DNA from: Loxodes magnus
Lineage: Eukaryota > Ciliophora > Karyorelictea > Loxodida > Loxodidae
DNA: 64,000 bases
Direction of reading: 5' to 3'
Assembly: GCA_946699065.1 (NCBI GenBank)
Contig: CAMPDV010000224.1
Location: 1 to 64,000, forward strand
Each line of letters begins with the position of its first letter. The stretch's first letter is position 1. Shown in pieces: positions 27,256-40,792 of the stretch. Position numbers and translations under genes: made by a program. The notes under the pieces were generated by a model, which was not told the DNA's origin, made no database searches, and saw only the letters and a list, made by a program, of their open reading frames with translations.

Positions 27256-30200
27256 CTTACTTTACTTCTTCACTTTTCTAAATACTTAATACTTCTCAAA
27301 GAATACTACTTAAAACTGAAATTCCATCTTCTTTTCTTACTTTACTTCTTCACTTTTCTAAATACAACTTCTCAAAGCATACTACTCAAAACAGAAATTC
27401 TATCTTCTTTTCTTACTTTACTTCTTCACTTTTCTAAATACAACTTCTCAAAGAATACTACTTAAAACAGAAATTTCATCTTCTTTTCTTACTTTACTTC
27501 TTCACTTTTCTAAATACAACTTCTCAAAGAATACTACTCAAAACAGAAATTCTATCTTCTTTTCTTGCTTTACATCTTCACTTTTCTAAATACTTAATAC
27601 TTCTCAAAGCATACTACTTAAAACAGAAATTCCATCTTCTTTTCTTACTTTACTTCTTCACTTTTCTAAATACTTAATACTTCTCAAAGAATACTACTTA
27701 ATATTGAAATTCTATCTTCTTTTCTTACTTTACTTCTTCACTTTTCTAAATACAACTTCTCAAAGAATAATCCTTAATATTGAAATTTCATCTTCTTTTC
27801 TTACTTTACTTCTTCACTTTTCTAAATACTTAATACTTCTCAAAGCATACTACTTAATATTGAAATTCTATCTTCTTTTCTTACTTTACTTCTTCACTTT
27901 TCTAAATACTTAATACTTCTCAAAGCATACTACTTAAAACTGAAATCCGTCTTCTTTTCTTACTTTACTTCTTCACTTTTCTAAATACTTAATACTTCTC
28001 AAAGCATACTACTTAAAACTGAAATTCCATCTTCTTTTCTTACTTTACTTCTTCACTTTTCTAAATACTTATTACTTCTCAAAGCATACTACTCAAAACA
28101 GAAATTCTATCTTCTTTTCTTACTTTACTTCTTCACTTTTCTAAATACAACTTCTCAAAGAATACTACTTAAAACTGAAATTCCATCTTCTTTTCTTACT
28201 TTAAGCATACTACTTAAAACAGAAATTTCATCTTCTTTTCTTACTTTACTTCTTCACTTTTCTAAATACTTAAAACTTCTCAAAGCATACTACTTAAAAC
28301 AGAAATTCCATCTTCTTTTCTTACTTTACTTCTTCACTTTTCTAAATACTTAATACTTCTCAAAGCATACTACTCAAAACAAAAATTCCATCTTCATTTC
28401 TTACTTTACTTCTTCACTTTTCTAAATACTTAATACTTCTCAAAGCATACTACTTAAAACTGAAATCCGTCTTCTTTTCTTACTTGACTTCTTCACTTTT
28501 CTAAATACTTAATACTTCTCAAAGCATACTACTTAAAACTGAAATTCCATCTTCTTTTCTTACTTTAAGCATACTACTTAAAACAGAAATTCCATCTTCT
28601 TTTCTTACTTTACTTCTTCACTTTTCCAAATACTTAATAATTCTCAAAGCATACTACTTAAAACAGAAATTCCATCTTCTTTTCTTACTTTACTTCTTCA
28701 CTTTTCTAAATACTTAATACTTCTCAAAGCATACTACTTAAAACAGAAATTCCATCTTCTTTTCTTACTTTAAGCATACTACTTAAAACAGAAATTCCAT
28801 CTTCTTTTCTTACTTTACTTCTTCACTTTTCTAAATACAACTTCTCAAAGCATACTACTCAAAACAGAAATTCTATCTTCTTTTCTTACTTTACTTCTTC
28901 ACTTTTCTAAATACAACTTCTCAAAGAATACTACTTAAAACAGAAATTTCATCTTCTTTTCTTACTTTACTTCTTCACTTTTCTAAATACAACTTCTCAA
29001 AGAATACTACTTAATATTGAAATTTCATCTTCTTTTCTTGCTTTACTTCTTCACTTTTCTAAATACTTAATACTTCTCAAAGCATACTACTTAAAACAGA
29101 AATTCCATCTTCTTTTCTTACTTTACTTCTTCACTTTTCTAAATACTTAATACTTCTCAACGAATACTACTTAATATTGAAATTCTATCTTCTTTTCTTA
29201 CTTTACTTCTTCACTTTTCTAAATACAACTTCTCAAAGAATAATCCTTAATATTGAAATTTCATCTTCTTTTCTTACTTTACTTCTTCACTTTTCTAAAT
29301 ACTTAATACTTCTCAAAGCATACTACTTAATATTGAAATTCTATCTTCTTTTCTTACTTTACTTCTTCACTTTTCTAAATACTTAATACTTCTCAAAGCA
29401 TACTACTTAAAACTGAAATCCGTCTTCTTTTCTTACTTTACTTCTTCACTTTTCTAAATACTTAATACTTCTCAAAGCATACTACTTAAAACTGAAATTC
29501 TATCTTCTTTTCTTACTTTACTTCTTCACTTTTCTAAATACTTAATACTTCTCAAAGCATACTTCTTAAAACTGAAATTCTTTCGTCTTTTCTTACTTTA
29601 CTTCTTCACTTTTCTAAATACTTAATACTTCTCAAAGAATACTACTTAAAACAGAAATTCCATCTTCTTTTCTTACTTTACTTCTTCACTTTTCTAAATA
29701 CTTAATACTTCTAGAAGCATACTACTTAAAACAGAAATTCCATCTTCTTTTCTTACTTTACTTCTTCACTTTTCTAAATACTTAATACTTCTCAAAGCAT
29801 ACTACTTAAAACTGAAATTCCATCTTCTTTTCTTACTTTACTTCTTCACTTTTCTAAATACTTAATACTTCTCAAAGAATACTACTTAATATTGAAATTC
29901 TATCTTCTTTTCTTACTTTACTTCTTCACTTTTCTAAATACTTAATACTTCTCAAAGCATACTACTTAATATTGAAATTCTTTCGTCTTTTCTTACTTTA
30001 CTTCTTCACTTTTCTAAATACTTAATACTTCTCAAAGCATACTACTTAAAACAGAAATTCCATCTTCTTTTCTTACTTTACTTCTTCACTTTTCTAAATA
30101 CTTAATACTTCTCAAAGCATACTACTTAAAACTGAAATCCGTCTTCTTTTCTTACTTTACTTCTTCACTTTTCTAAATACTTAATACTTCTCAAAGCATA

Positions 30201-30840
30201 CTACTTAAAACTGAAATTCTATCTTCTTTTCTTACTTTACTTCTTCACTTTTCTAAATACTTAATACTTCTCAAAGCATACTTCTTAAAACTGAAATTCT
30301 TTCGTCTTTTCTTACTTTACTTCTTCACTTTTCTAAATACTTAATACTTCTCAAAGAATACTACTTAAAACAGAAATACCATCTTCTTTTCTTACTTTAC
30401 TTCTTCACTTTTCTAAATACTTAATACTTCTCAAAGCATACTACTTAAAACTGAAATCCGTCTTCTTTTCTTACTTTACTTCTTCACTTTTCTAAATACT
30501 TAATACTTCTCAAAGCATACTACTTAAAACTGAAATTCTATCTTCTTTTCTTACTTTACTTCTTCACTTTTCTAAATACTTATTACTTCTCAAAGCATAC
30601 TACTTAAAACTGAAATTCCATTTTCTTTTCTTACTTTACTTCTTCACTTTTCTAAATACTTAATACTTCTCAAAGCATACTACTTAAAACTGAAATTCCA
30701 TCTTCTTTTCTTACTTTACTTCTTCACTTTTCTAAATACTTAATACTTCTAAAAGCATACTACTTTAAACAGAAATTCCATCTTCTTTTCTTACTTTAAG
30801 CATACTACTTAAAACAGAAATTCCATCTTCTTTTCTTACT
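27256..30840 (+). repeat. displaced copy of the 991-bp block plus the 2.2-kb HOR
   Basis: About 27,256-28,486 matches 16,830-18,060 at offset 10,426 (GCTTTACAT 27,567 with 17,141; AAAACAAAAATTCC 28,376 with 17,950). Then 28,486-28,840 follows the sequence right of 19,052 (offset about 9,435). About 28,900-30,840 matches 2.2-kb HOR copy 3 at offset 4,906 (TTGCTTTAC 29,039 with 24,133; TAATACTTCTAAAAGC 30,741 with 25,835). The 991-bp unit is single here but double at 17-19 kb. Private changes include TCTAGAAGC near 29,711 and TACTTAAAACTTCTC near 28,268. Confidence 0.87.
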
Positions 30841-32555
30841 TTACTTCTTCACTTTTCTAAATACTTAATACTTCTCAAAGAATACTACTTAATATTGAAA
30901 TTTCATCTTCTTTTATTACTTTACTTCTTCACTTTTCCAAATACTTAATACTTCTCAAAGCATACTACTTAAAACAGAAATTCCATCTTCTTTTCTTACT
31001 TTATTTCTTCACTTTTCTAAATACTTAATACTTCTCAAAGCATACTACTTAAAACTGAAATTCCATCTTCTTTTCTTACTTTACTTCTTCACTTTTCTAA
31101 ATACTTATTACTTCTCAAAGCATACTACTTAAAACAGAAATTCCATCTTCTTTTCTTACTTTACTTCTTCACTTTTCTAAATACTTAATACTTCTCAAAG
31201 CATACTACTTAAAACTGAAATTCCATCTTCTTTTCTTACTTTAAGCATACTACTTAAAACAGAAATTCCATCTTCTTTTCTTACTTTACTTCTTCACTTT
31301 TCTAAATACTTAATAATTCTCAAAGCATACTACTTAAAACAGAAATTCCATCTTCTTTTCTTACTTTACTTCTTCACTTTTCTAAATACTTAATACTTCT
31401 CAAAGCATACTACTTAAAACAGAAATTCCATCTTCTTTTCTTACTTTAAGCATACTACTTAAAACAGAAATTCCATCTTCTTTTCTTACTTTACTTCTTC
31501 ACTTTTCTAAATACTTATTACTTCTCAAAGCATACTACTCAAAACAGAAATTCTATCTTCTTTTCTTACTTTACTTCTTCACTTTTCTAAATACAACTTC
31601 TCAAAGAATACTACTTAAAACAGAAATTTCATCTTCTTTTCTTACTTTACTTCTTCACTTTTCTAAATACAACTTCTCAAAGAATACTACTTAATATTGA
31701 AATTTCATCTTCTTTTCTTACTTTACTTCTTCACTTTTCTAAATACTTAATACTTCTAAAAGCATACTACTTTAAACAGAAATTCCATCTTCTTTTCTTA
31801 CTTTAAGCATACTACTTAAAACAGAAATTCCATCTTCTTTTCTTACTTTACTTCTTCACTTTTCTAAATACTTAATACTTCTCAAAGAATACTACTTAAT
31901 ATTGAAATTTCATCTTCTTTTATTACTTTACTTCTTCACTTTTCCAAATACTTAATACTTCTCAAAGCATACTACTTAAAACAGAAATTCCATCTTCTTT
32001 TCTTACTTTATTTCTTCACTTTTCTAAATACTTAATACTTCTCAAAGCATACTACTTAAAACTGAAATTCCATCTTCTTTTCTTACTTTACTTCTTCACT
32101 TTTCTAAATACTTATTACTTCTCAAAGCATACTACTTAAAACTGAAATTCTATCTTCTTTTCTTACTTTACTTCTTCACTTTTCTAAATACTTAATACTT
32201 CTCAAAGCATACTACTTTAAACAGAAATTCCATCTTCTTTTCTTACTTTAAGCATACTACTTAAAACAGAAATTCCATCTTCTTTTCTTACTTTACTTCT
32301 TCACTTTTCTAAATACTTAATAATTCTCAAAGCATACTACTTAAAACAGAAATTCCATCTTCTTTTCTTACTTTACTTCTTCACTTTTCTAAATACTTAA
32401 TACTTCTCAAAGCATACTACTTAAAACAGAAATTCCATCTTCTTTTCTTACTTTAAGCATACTACTTAAAACAGAAATTCCATCTTCTTTTCTTACTTTA
32501 CTTCTTCACTTTTCTAAATACTTATTACTTCTCAAAGCATACTACTTAAAACTGA
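30545..32555 (+). repeat. 1,007-bp tandem duplication, left arm of the 3,588-bp repeat
   Basis: TAATACTTCTAAAAGC occurs at 30,741 and 31,748, TTTTATTACT at 30,911 and 31,918, and the rare TTATTTCTTCAC at 31,001 and 32,008: offset 1,007 in all three. The two sub-copies therefore form a tandem duplication within about 30,700-32,555. The whole arm recurs at offset 3,588 to the right. Confidence 0.88.
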
Positions 32556-32559
32556 AATC

Positions 32560-34130
32560 CGTCTTCTTTTCTTACTTTACTTCTTCACTTTTCTAAATAC
32601 TTAATACTTCTCAAAGCATACTACTTAAAACTGAAATTCTATCTTCTTTTCTTACTTTACTTCTTCACTTTTCTAAATACTTATTACTTCTCAAAGCATA
32701 CTACTTAAAACTGAAATTCCATTTTCTTTTCTTACTTTACTTCTTCACTTTTCTAAATACTTAATACTTCTCAAAGCATACTACTTAAAACAGAAATTCC
32801 ATCTTCTTTTCTTACTTTACTTCTTCACTTTTCTAAATACTTAATACTTCTCAAAGAATACTACTTAATATTGAAATTCTATCTTCTTTTCTTACTTTAC
32901 TTCTTCACTTTTCTAAATACTTAATACTTCTCAAAGAATACTACTTAATATTGAAATTCTATCTTCTTTTCTTACTTTACTTCTTCACTTTTCTAAATAC
33001 AACTTCTCAAAGAATAATCCTTAATATTGAAATTTCATCTTCTTTTCTTACTTTACTTCTTCACTTTTCTAAATACTTAATACTTCTCAAAGCATACTAC
33101 TTAATATTGAAATTCTATCTTCTTTTCTTACTTTACTTCTTCACTTTTCTAAATACTTAATACTTCTCAAAGCATACTACTTAAAACTGAAATTCCATCT
33201 TCTTTTCTTACTTTACTTCTTCACTTTTCTAAATACTTATTACTTCTCAAAGCATACTACTCAAAACAGAAATTCCATCTTCTTTTCTTACTTTACTTCT
33301 TCACTTTTCTAAATACTTATTACTTCTCAAAGCATACTACTCAAAACAGAAATTCTATCTTCTTTTCTTACTTTACTTCTTCACTTTTCTAAATACAACT
33401 TCTCAAAGAATACTACTTAAAACTGAAATTCCATCTTCTTTTCTTACTTTAAGCATACTACTTAAAACAGAAATTTCATCTTCTTTTCTTACTTTACTTC
33501 TTCACTTTTCTAAATACTTAATACTTCTCAAAGCATACTACTTAAAACAGAAATTCCATCTTCTTTTCTTACTTTACTTCTTCACTTTTCTAAATACTTA
33601 TTACTTCTCAAAGCATACTACTCAAAACAGAAATTCCATCTTCTTTTCTTACTTTACTTCTTCACTTTTCTAAATACTTAATACTTCTCAAAGCATACTA
33701 CTTAAAACAGAAATTCTATCTTCTTTTCTTACTTTACTTCTTCACTTTTCTAAATACTTAATACTTCTCAAAGCATACTACTTAAAACTGAAATTCCATC
33801 TTCTTTTCTTACTTTAAGCATACTACTTAAAACAGAAATTCCATCTTCTTTTCTTACTTTACTTCTTCACTTTTCCAAATACTTAATAATTCTCAAAGCA
33901 TACTACTTAAAACAGAAATTCCATCTTCTTTTCTTACTTTACTTCTTCACTTTTCTAAATACTTAATACTTCTCAAAGCATACTACTTAAAACAGAAATT
34001 CCATCTTCTTTTCTTACTTTAAGCATACTACTTAAAACAGAAATTCCATCTTCTTTTCTTACTTTACTTCTTCACTTTTCTAAATACTTAATAATTCTCA
34101 AAGCATACTACTTAAAACAGAAATTCCATC
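32560..34130 (+). repeat. spacer block of the 3.5-kb composite repeat
   Basis: This stretch lies between the two copies of the 3,588-bp repeat. It resembles about 36,150-37,700 at offsets of 3,504-3,505 (the GAATAATCC monomer near 33,013 with 36,518, and the 76-bp monomer followed by a 45-bp unit near 33,400 with 36,905). Monomer gain or loss has changed the register at the ends. Confidence 0.75.
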
Positions 34131-34132
34131 TT

Positions 34133-36145
34133 CTTTTCTTACTTTACTTCTTCACTTTTCTAAATACTTAATACTTCTCAAAGCATACTACTTAAAACTG
34201 AAATTCCATTTTCTTTTCTTACTTTACTTCTTCACTTTTCTAAATACTTAATACTTCTCAAAGCATACTACTTAAAACTGAAATTCCATCTTCTTTTCTT
34301 ACTTTACTTCTTCACTTTTCTAAATACTTAATACTTCTAAAAGCATACTACTTTAAACAGAAATTCCATCTTCTTTTCTTACTTTAAGCATACTACTTAA
34401 AACAGAAATTCCATCTTCTTTTCTTACTTTACTTCTTCACTTTTCTAAATACTTAATACTTCTCAAAGAATACTACTTAATATTGAAATTTCATCTTCTT
34501 TTATTACTTTACTTCTTCACTTTTCCAAATACTTAATACTTCTCAAAGCATACTACTTAAAACAGAAATTCCATCTTCTTTTCTTACTTTATTTCTTCAC
34601 TTTTCTAAATACTTAATACTTCTCAAAGCATACTACTTAAAACTGAAATTCCATCTTCTTTTCTTACTTTACTTCTTCACTTTTCTAAATACTTATTACT
34701 TCTCAAAGCATACTACTTAAAACAGAAATTCCATCTTCTTTTCTTACTTTACTTCTTCACTTTTCTAAATACTTAATACTTCTCAAAGCATACTACTTAA
34801 AACTGAAATTCCATCTTCTTTTCTTACTTTAAGCATACTACTTAAAACAGAAATTCCATCTTCTTTTCTTACTTTACTTCTTCACTTTTCTAAATACTTA
34901 ATAATTCTCAAAGCATACTACTTAAAACAGAAATTCCATCTTCTTTTCTTACTTTACTTCTTCACTTTTCTAAATACTTAATACTTCTCAAAGCATACTA
35001 CTTAAAACAGAAATTCCATCTTCTTTTCTTACTTTAAGCATACTACTTAAAACAGAAATTCCATCTTCTTTTCTTACTTTACTTCTTCACTTTTCTAAAT
35101 ACTTATTACTTCTCAAAGCATACTACTCAAAACAGAAATTCTATCTTCTTTTCTTACTTTACTTCTTCACTTTTCTAAATACAACTTCTCAAAGAATACT
35201 ACTTAAAACAGAAATTTCATCTTCTTTTCTTACTTTACTTCTTCACTTTTCTAAATACAACTTCTCAAAGAATACTACTTAATATTGAAATTTCATCTTC
35301 TTTTCTTACTTTACTTCTTCACTTTTCTAAATACTTAATACTTCTAAAAGCATACTACTTTAAACAGAAATTCCATCTTCTTTTCTTACTTTAAGCATAC
35401 TACTTAAAACAGAAATTCCATCTTCTTTTCTTACTTTACTTCTTCACTTTTCTAAATACTTAATACTTCTCAAAGAATACTACTTAATATTGAAATTTCA
35501 TCTTCTTTTATTACTTTACTTCTTCACTTTTCCAAATACTTAATACTTCTCAAAGCATACTACTTAAAACAGAAATTCCATCTTCTTTTCTTACTTTATT
35601 TCTTCACTTTTCTAAATACTTAATACTTCTCAAAGCATACTACTTAAAACTGAAATTCCATCTTCTTTTCTTACTTTACTTCTTCACTTTTCTAAATACT
35701 TATTACTTCTCAAAGCATACTACTTAAAACTGAAATTCTATCTTCTTTTCTTACTTTACTTCTTCACTTTTCTAAATACTTAATACTTCTCAAAGCATAC
35801 TACTTTAAACAGAAATTCCATCTTCTTTTCTTACTTTAAGCATACTACTTAAAACAGAAATTCCATCTTCTTTTCTTACTTTACTTCTTCACTTTTCTAA
35901 ATACTTAATAATTCTCAAAGCATACTACTTAAAACAGAAATTCCATCTTCTTTTCTTACTTTACTTCTTCACTTTTCTAAATACTTAATACTTCTCAAAG
36001 CATACTACTTAAAACAGAAATTCCATCTTCTTTTCTTACTTTAAGCATACTACTTAAAACAGAAATTCCATCTTCTTTTCTTACTTTACTTCTTCACTTT
36101 TCTAAATACTTATTACTTCTCAAAGCATACTACTTAAAACTGAAA
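34133..36145 (+). repeat. second copy of the 30.5-32.6 kb arm (offset 3,588)
   Basis: Marks at 30,741, 31,001 and 32,008 reappear at 34,329, 34,589 and 35,596, offset 3,588 each time. This arm therefore inherited the internal 1,007-bp duplication, which must predate the larger copying event. The intervening block (about 32,560-34,130) also recurs to the right, near 36,150-37,700, at an offset of about 3,505, so the full unit is a composite of about 3.5 kb. Confidence 0.87.
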
Positions 36146-39100
36146 TTCCATCTTCTTTTCTTACTTTACTTCTTCACTTTTCTAAATACAACTTCTCAAA
36201 GAATACTACTTAAAACAGAAATTCCATCTTCTTTTCTTACTTTACTTCTTCACTTTTCTAAATACTTATTACTTCTCAAAGCATACTACTTAAAACAGAA
36301 ATTCCATCTTCTTTTCTTACTTTACTTCTTCACTTTTCTAAATACTTAATACTTCTCAAAGCATACTACTTAAAACAGAAATTCCATCTTCTTTTCTTAC
36401 TTTACTTCTTCACTTTTCTAAATACTTAATACTTCTCAAAGAATACTACTTAATATTGAAATTCTATCTTCTTTTCTTACTTTACTTCTTCACTTTTCTA
36501 AATACAACTTCTCAAAGAATAATCCTTAATATTGAAATTTCATCTTCTTTTCTTACTTTACTTCTTCACTTTTCTAAATACTTAATACTTCTCAAAGCAT
36601 ACTACTTAATATTGAAATTCTATCTTCTTTTCTTACTTTACTTCTTCACTTTTCTAAATACTTAATACTTCTCAAAGCATACTACTTAAAACTGAAATCC
36701 GTCTTCTTTTCTTACTTTACTTCTTCACTTTTCTAAATACTTAATACTTCTCAAAGCATACTACTTAAAACTGAAATTCCATCTTCTTTTCTTACTTTAC
36801 TTCTTCACTTTTCTAAATACTTATTACTTCTCAAAGCATACTACTCAAAACAGAAATTCTATCTTCTTTTCTTACTTTACTTCTTCACTTTTCTAAATAC
36901 AACTTCTCAAAGAATACTACTTAAAACTGAAATTCCATCTTCTTTTCTTACTTTAAGCATACTACTTAAAACAGAAATTTCATCTTCTTTTCTTACTTTA
37001 CTTCTTCACTTTTCTAAATACTTAATACTTCTCAAAGCATACTACTTAAAACAGAAATTCCATCTTCTTTTCTTACTTTACTTCTTCACTTTTCTAAATA
37101 CTTAATACTTCTCAAAGCATACTACTCAAAACAGAAATTCCATCTTCTTTTCTTACTTTACTTCTTCACTTTTCTAAATACTTAATACTTCTCAAAGCAT
37201 ACTACTTAAAACAGAAATTCTATCTTCTTTTCTTACTTTACTTCTTCACTTTTCTAAATACTTAATACTTCTCAAAGCATACTACTTAAAACTGAAATTC
37301 CATCTTCTTTTCTTACTTTAAGCATACTACTTAAAACAGAAATTCCATCTTCTTTTCTTACTTTACTTCTTCACTTTTCCAAATACTTAATAATTCTCAA
37401 AGCATACTACTTAAAACAGAAATTCCATCTTCTTTTCTTACTTTACTTCTTCACTTTTCTAAATACTTAATACTTCTCAAAGCATACTTCTTAAAACTGA
37501 AATTCCATCTTCTTTTCTTACTTTAAGCATACTACTTAAAACAGAAATTCCATCTTCTTTTCTTACTTTACTTCTTCACTTTTCTAAATACTTAATAATT
37601 CTCAAAGCATACTACTTAAAACAGAAATTCCATCTTCTTTTCTTACTTTACTTCTTCACTTTTCTAAATACTTAATACTTCTCAAAGCATACTACTTAAA
37701 ACAGAAATTCCATCTTCTTTTCTTACTTTAAGCATACTACTTAAAACAGAAATTCCATCTTCTTTTCTTACTTTACTTCTTCACTTTTCTAAATACTTAT
37801 TACTTCTCAAAGCATACTACTCAAAACAGAAATTCTATCTTCTTTTGTTACTTTACTTCTTCACTTTTCTAAATACAACTTCTCAAAGAATACTACTTAA
37901 AACAGAAATTTCATCTTCTTTTCTTACTTTACTTCTTCACTTTTCTAAATACAACTTCTCAAAGAATACTACTTAATATTGAAATTTCATCTTCTTTTCT
38001 TGCTTTACTTCTTCACTTTTCTAAATACTTAATACTTCTCAAAGCATACTACTTAAAACAGAAATTCCATCTTCTTTTCTTACTTTACTTCTTCACTTTT
38101 CTAAATACTTAATACTTCTCAAAGAATACTACTTAATATTGAAATTCTATCTTCTTTTCTTACTTTACTTCTTCACTTTTCTAAATACAACTTTTCAAAG
38201 AATAATCCTTAATATTGAAATTTCATCTTCTTTTCTTACTTTACTTCTTCACTTTTCTAAATACTTAATACTTCTCAAAGCATACTACTTAATATTGAAA
38301 TTCTATCTTCTTTTCTTACTTTACTTCTTCACTTTTCTAAATACTTAATACTTCTCAAAGCATACTACTTAAAACTGAAATTCTATCTTCTTTTCTTACT
38401 TTACTTCTTCACTTTTCTAAATACTTAATACTTCTCAAAGCATACTACTTAAAACAGAAATTCCATCTTCTTTTATTACTTTACTTCTTCACTTTTCTAA
38501 ATACTTAATACTTCTCAAAGCATACTTCTTAAAACTGAAATTCTTTCGTCTTTTCTTACTTTACTTCTTCACTTTTCTAAATACTTAATACTTCTCAAAG
38601 AATACTACTTAAAACAGAAATTCCATCTTCTTTTCTTACTTTACTTCTTCACTTTTCTAAATACTTAATACTTCTCAAAGCATACTACTTAAAACTGAAA
38701 TCCGTCTTCTTTTCTTACTTTACTTCTTCACTTTTCTAAATACTTAATACTTCTCAAAGCATACTACTTAAAACTGAAATTCTATCTTCTTTTCTTACTT
38801 TACTTCTTCACTTTTCTAAATACTTATTACTTCTCAAAGCATACTACTTAAAACTGAAATTCCATTTTCTTTTCTTACTTTACTTCTTCACTTTTCTAAA
38901 TACTTAATACTTCTCAAAGCATACTACTTAAAACTGAAATTCCATCTTCTTTTCTTACTTTACTTCTTCACTTTTCTAAATACTTAATACTTCTAAAAGC
39001 ATACTACTTTAAACAGAAATTCCATCTTCTTTTCTTACTTTAAGCATATTACTTAAAACAGAAATTCCATCTTCTTTTCTTACTTTACTTCTTCACTTTT

Positions 39101-40792
39101 CTAAATACTTAATACTTCTCAACGAATACTACTTAATATTGAAATTCTATCTTCTTTTCTTACTTTACTTCTTCACTTTTCTAAATACAACTTCTCAAAG
39201 AATAATCCTTAATATTGAAATTTCATCTTCTTTTCTTACTTTACTTCTTCACTTTTCTAAATACTTAATACTTCTCAAAGCATACTACTTAATATTGAAA
39301 TTCTATCTTCTTTTCTTACTTTACTTCTTCACTTTTCTAAATACTTAATACTTCTCAAAGCATACTACTTAAAACTGAAATCCGTCTTCTTTTCTTACTT
39401 TACTTCTTCACTTTTCTAAATACTTAATACTTCTCAAAGCATACTACTTAAAACTGAAATTCTATCTTCTTTTCTTACTTTACTTCTTCACTTTCTAAAT
39501 ACTTAATACTTCTCAAAGCATACTTCTTAAAACTGAAATTCTTTCGTCTTTTCTTACTTTACTTCTTCACTTTTCTAAATACTTAATACTTCTCAAAGAA
39601 TACTACTTAAAACAGAAATTCCATCTTCTTTTCTTACTTTACTTCTTCACTTTTCTAAATACTTAATACTTCTCAAAGCATACTACTTAAAACAGAAATT
39701 CCATCTTCTTTTCTTACTTTACTTCTTCACTTTTCTAAATACTTAATACTTCTCAAAGCATACTACTTAAAACTGAAATTCCATCTTCTTTTCTTACTTT
39801 ACTTCTTCACTTTTCTAAATACTTAATACTTCTCAAAGAATACTACTTAATATTGAAATTCTATCTTCTTTTCTTACTTTACTTCTTCACTTTTCTAAAT
39901 ACAACTTCTCAAAGAATAATCCTTAATATTGAAATTTCATCTTCTTTTCTTACTTTACTTCTTCACTTTTCTAAATACTTAATACTTCTCAAAGCATACT
40001 ACTTAAAATTGAAATTCTATCTTCTTTTCTTACTTTACTTCTTCACTTTTCTAAATACTTAATACTTCTCAAAGCATACTACTTAAAACTGAAATCCGTC
40101 TTCTTTTCTTACTTTACTTCTTCACTTTTCTAAATACTTAATACTTCTCAAAGCATACTACTTAAAACTGAAATTCTATCTTCTTTTCTTACTTTACTTC
40201 TTCACTTTTCTAAATACTTAATACTTCTCAAAGCATACTTCTTAAAACTGAAATTCTTTCGTCTTTTCTTACTTTACTTCTTCACTTTTCTAAATACTTA
40301 ATACTTCTCAAAGAATACTACTTAAAACAGAAATTCCATCTTCTTTTCTTACTTTACTTCTTCACTTTTCTAAATACTTAATACTTCTCAAAGCATACTA
40401 CTTAAAACTGAAATCCGTCTTCTTTTCTTACTTTACTTCTTCACTTTTCTAAATACTTAATACTTCTCAAAGCATACTACTTAAAACAGAAATTCTATCT
40501 TCTTTTCTTACTTTACTTCTTCACTTTTCTAAATACAACTTCTCAAAGAATACTACTTAAAACTGAAATTCCATTTTCTTTTCTTACTTTACTTCTTCAC
40601 TTTTCTAAATACTTAATACTTCTCAAAGCATACTACTTAAAACTGAAATTCCATCTTCTTTTCTTACTTTACTTCTTCACTTTTCTAAATACTTAATACT
40701 TCTAAAAGCATACTACTTTAAACAGAAATTCCATCTTCTTTTCTTACTTTAAGCATACTACTTAAAACAGAAATTCCATCTTCTTTTCTTAC
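35755..40792 (+). repeat. 5,038-bp segmental duplication, copy 1
   Basis: Collinear with the block starting at 40,793 at an offset of 5,038. Good markers: the GAATAATCC trimer cassettes (36,456; 38,139; 39,139; 39,853 pair with 41,494; 43,177; 44,177; 44,891), ACAACTTTTCAAAG near 38,187/43,225, and a shared 1-bp deletion giving TTCACTTTCTAAAT near 39,487/44,525. The copied unit contains about 65 monomers. Confidence 0.92.

Noticed and set aside
29708..29720. TCTAGAAGC variant as a functional site
   Set aside because: It is a single private change in one HOR copy (usual form TCTCAAAGC or TCTAAAAGC). The sequence gives no reason to assign a function.
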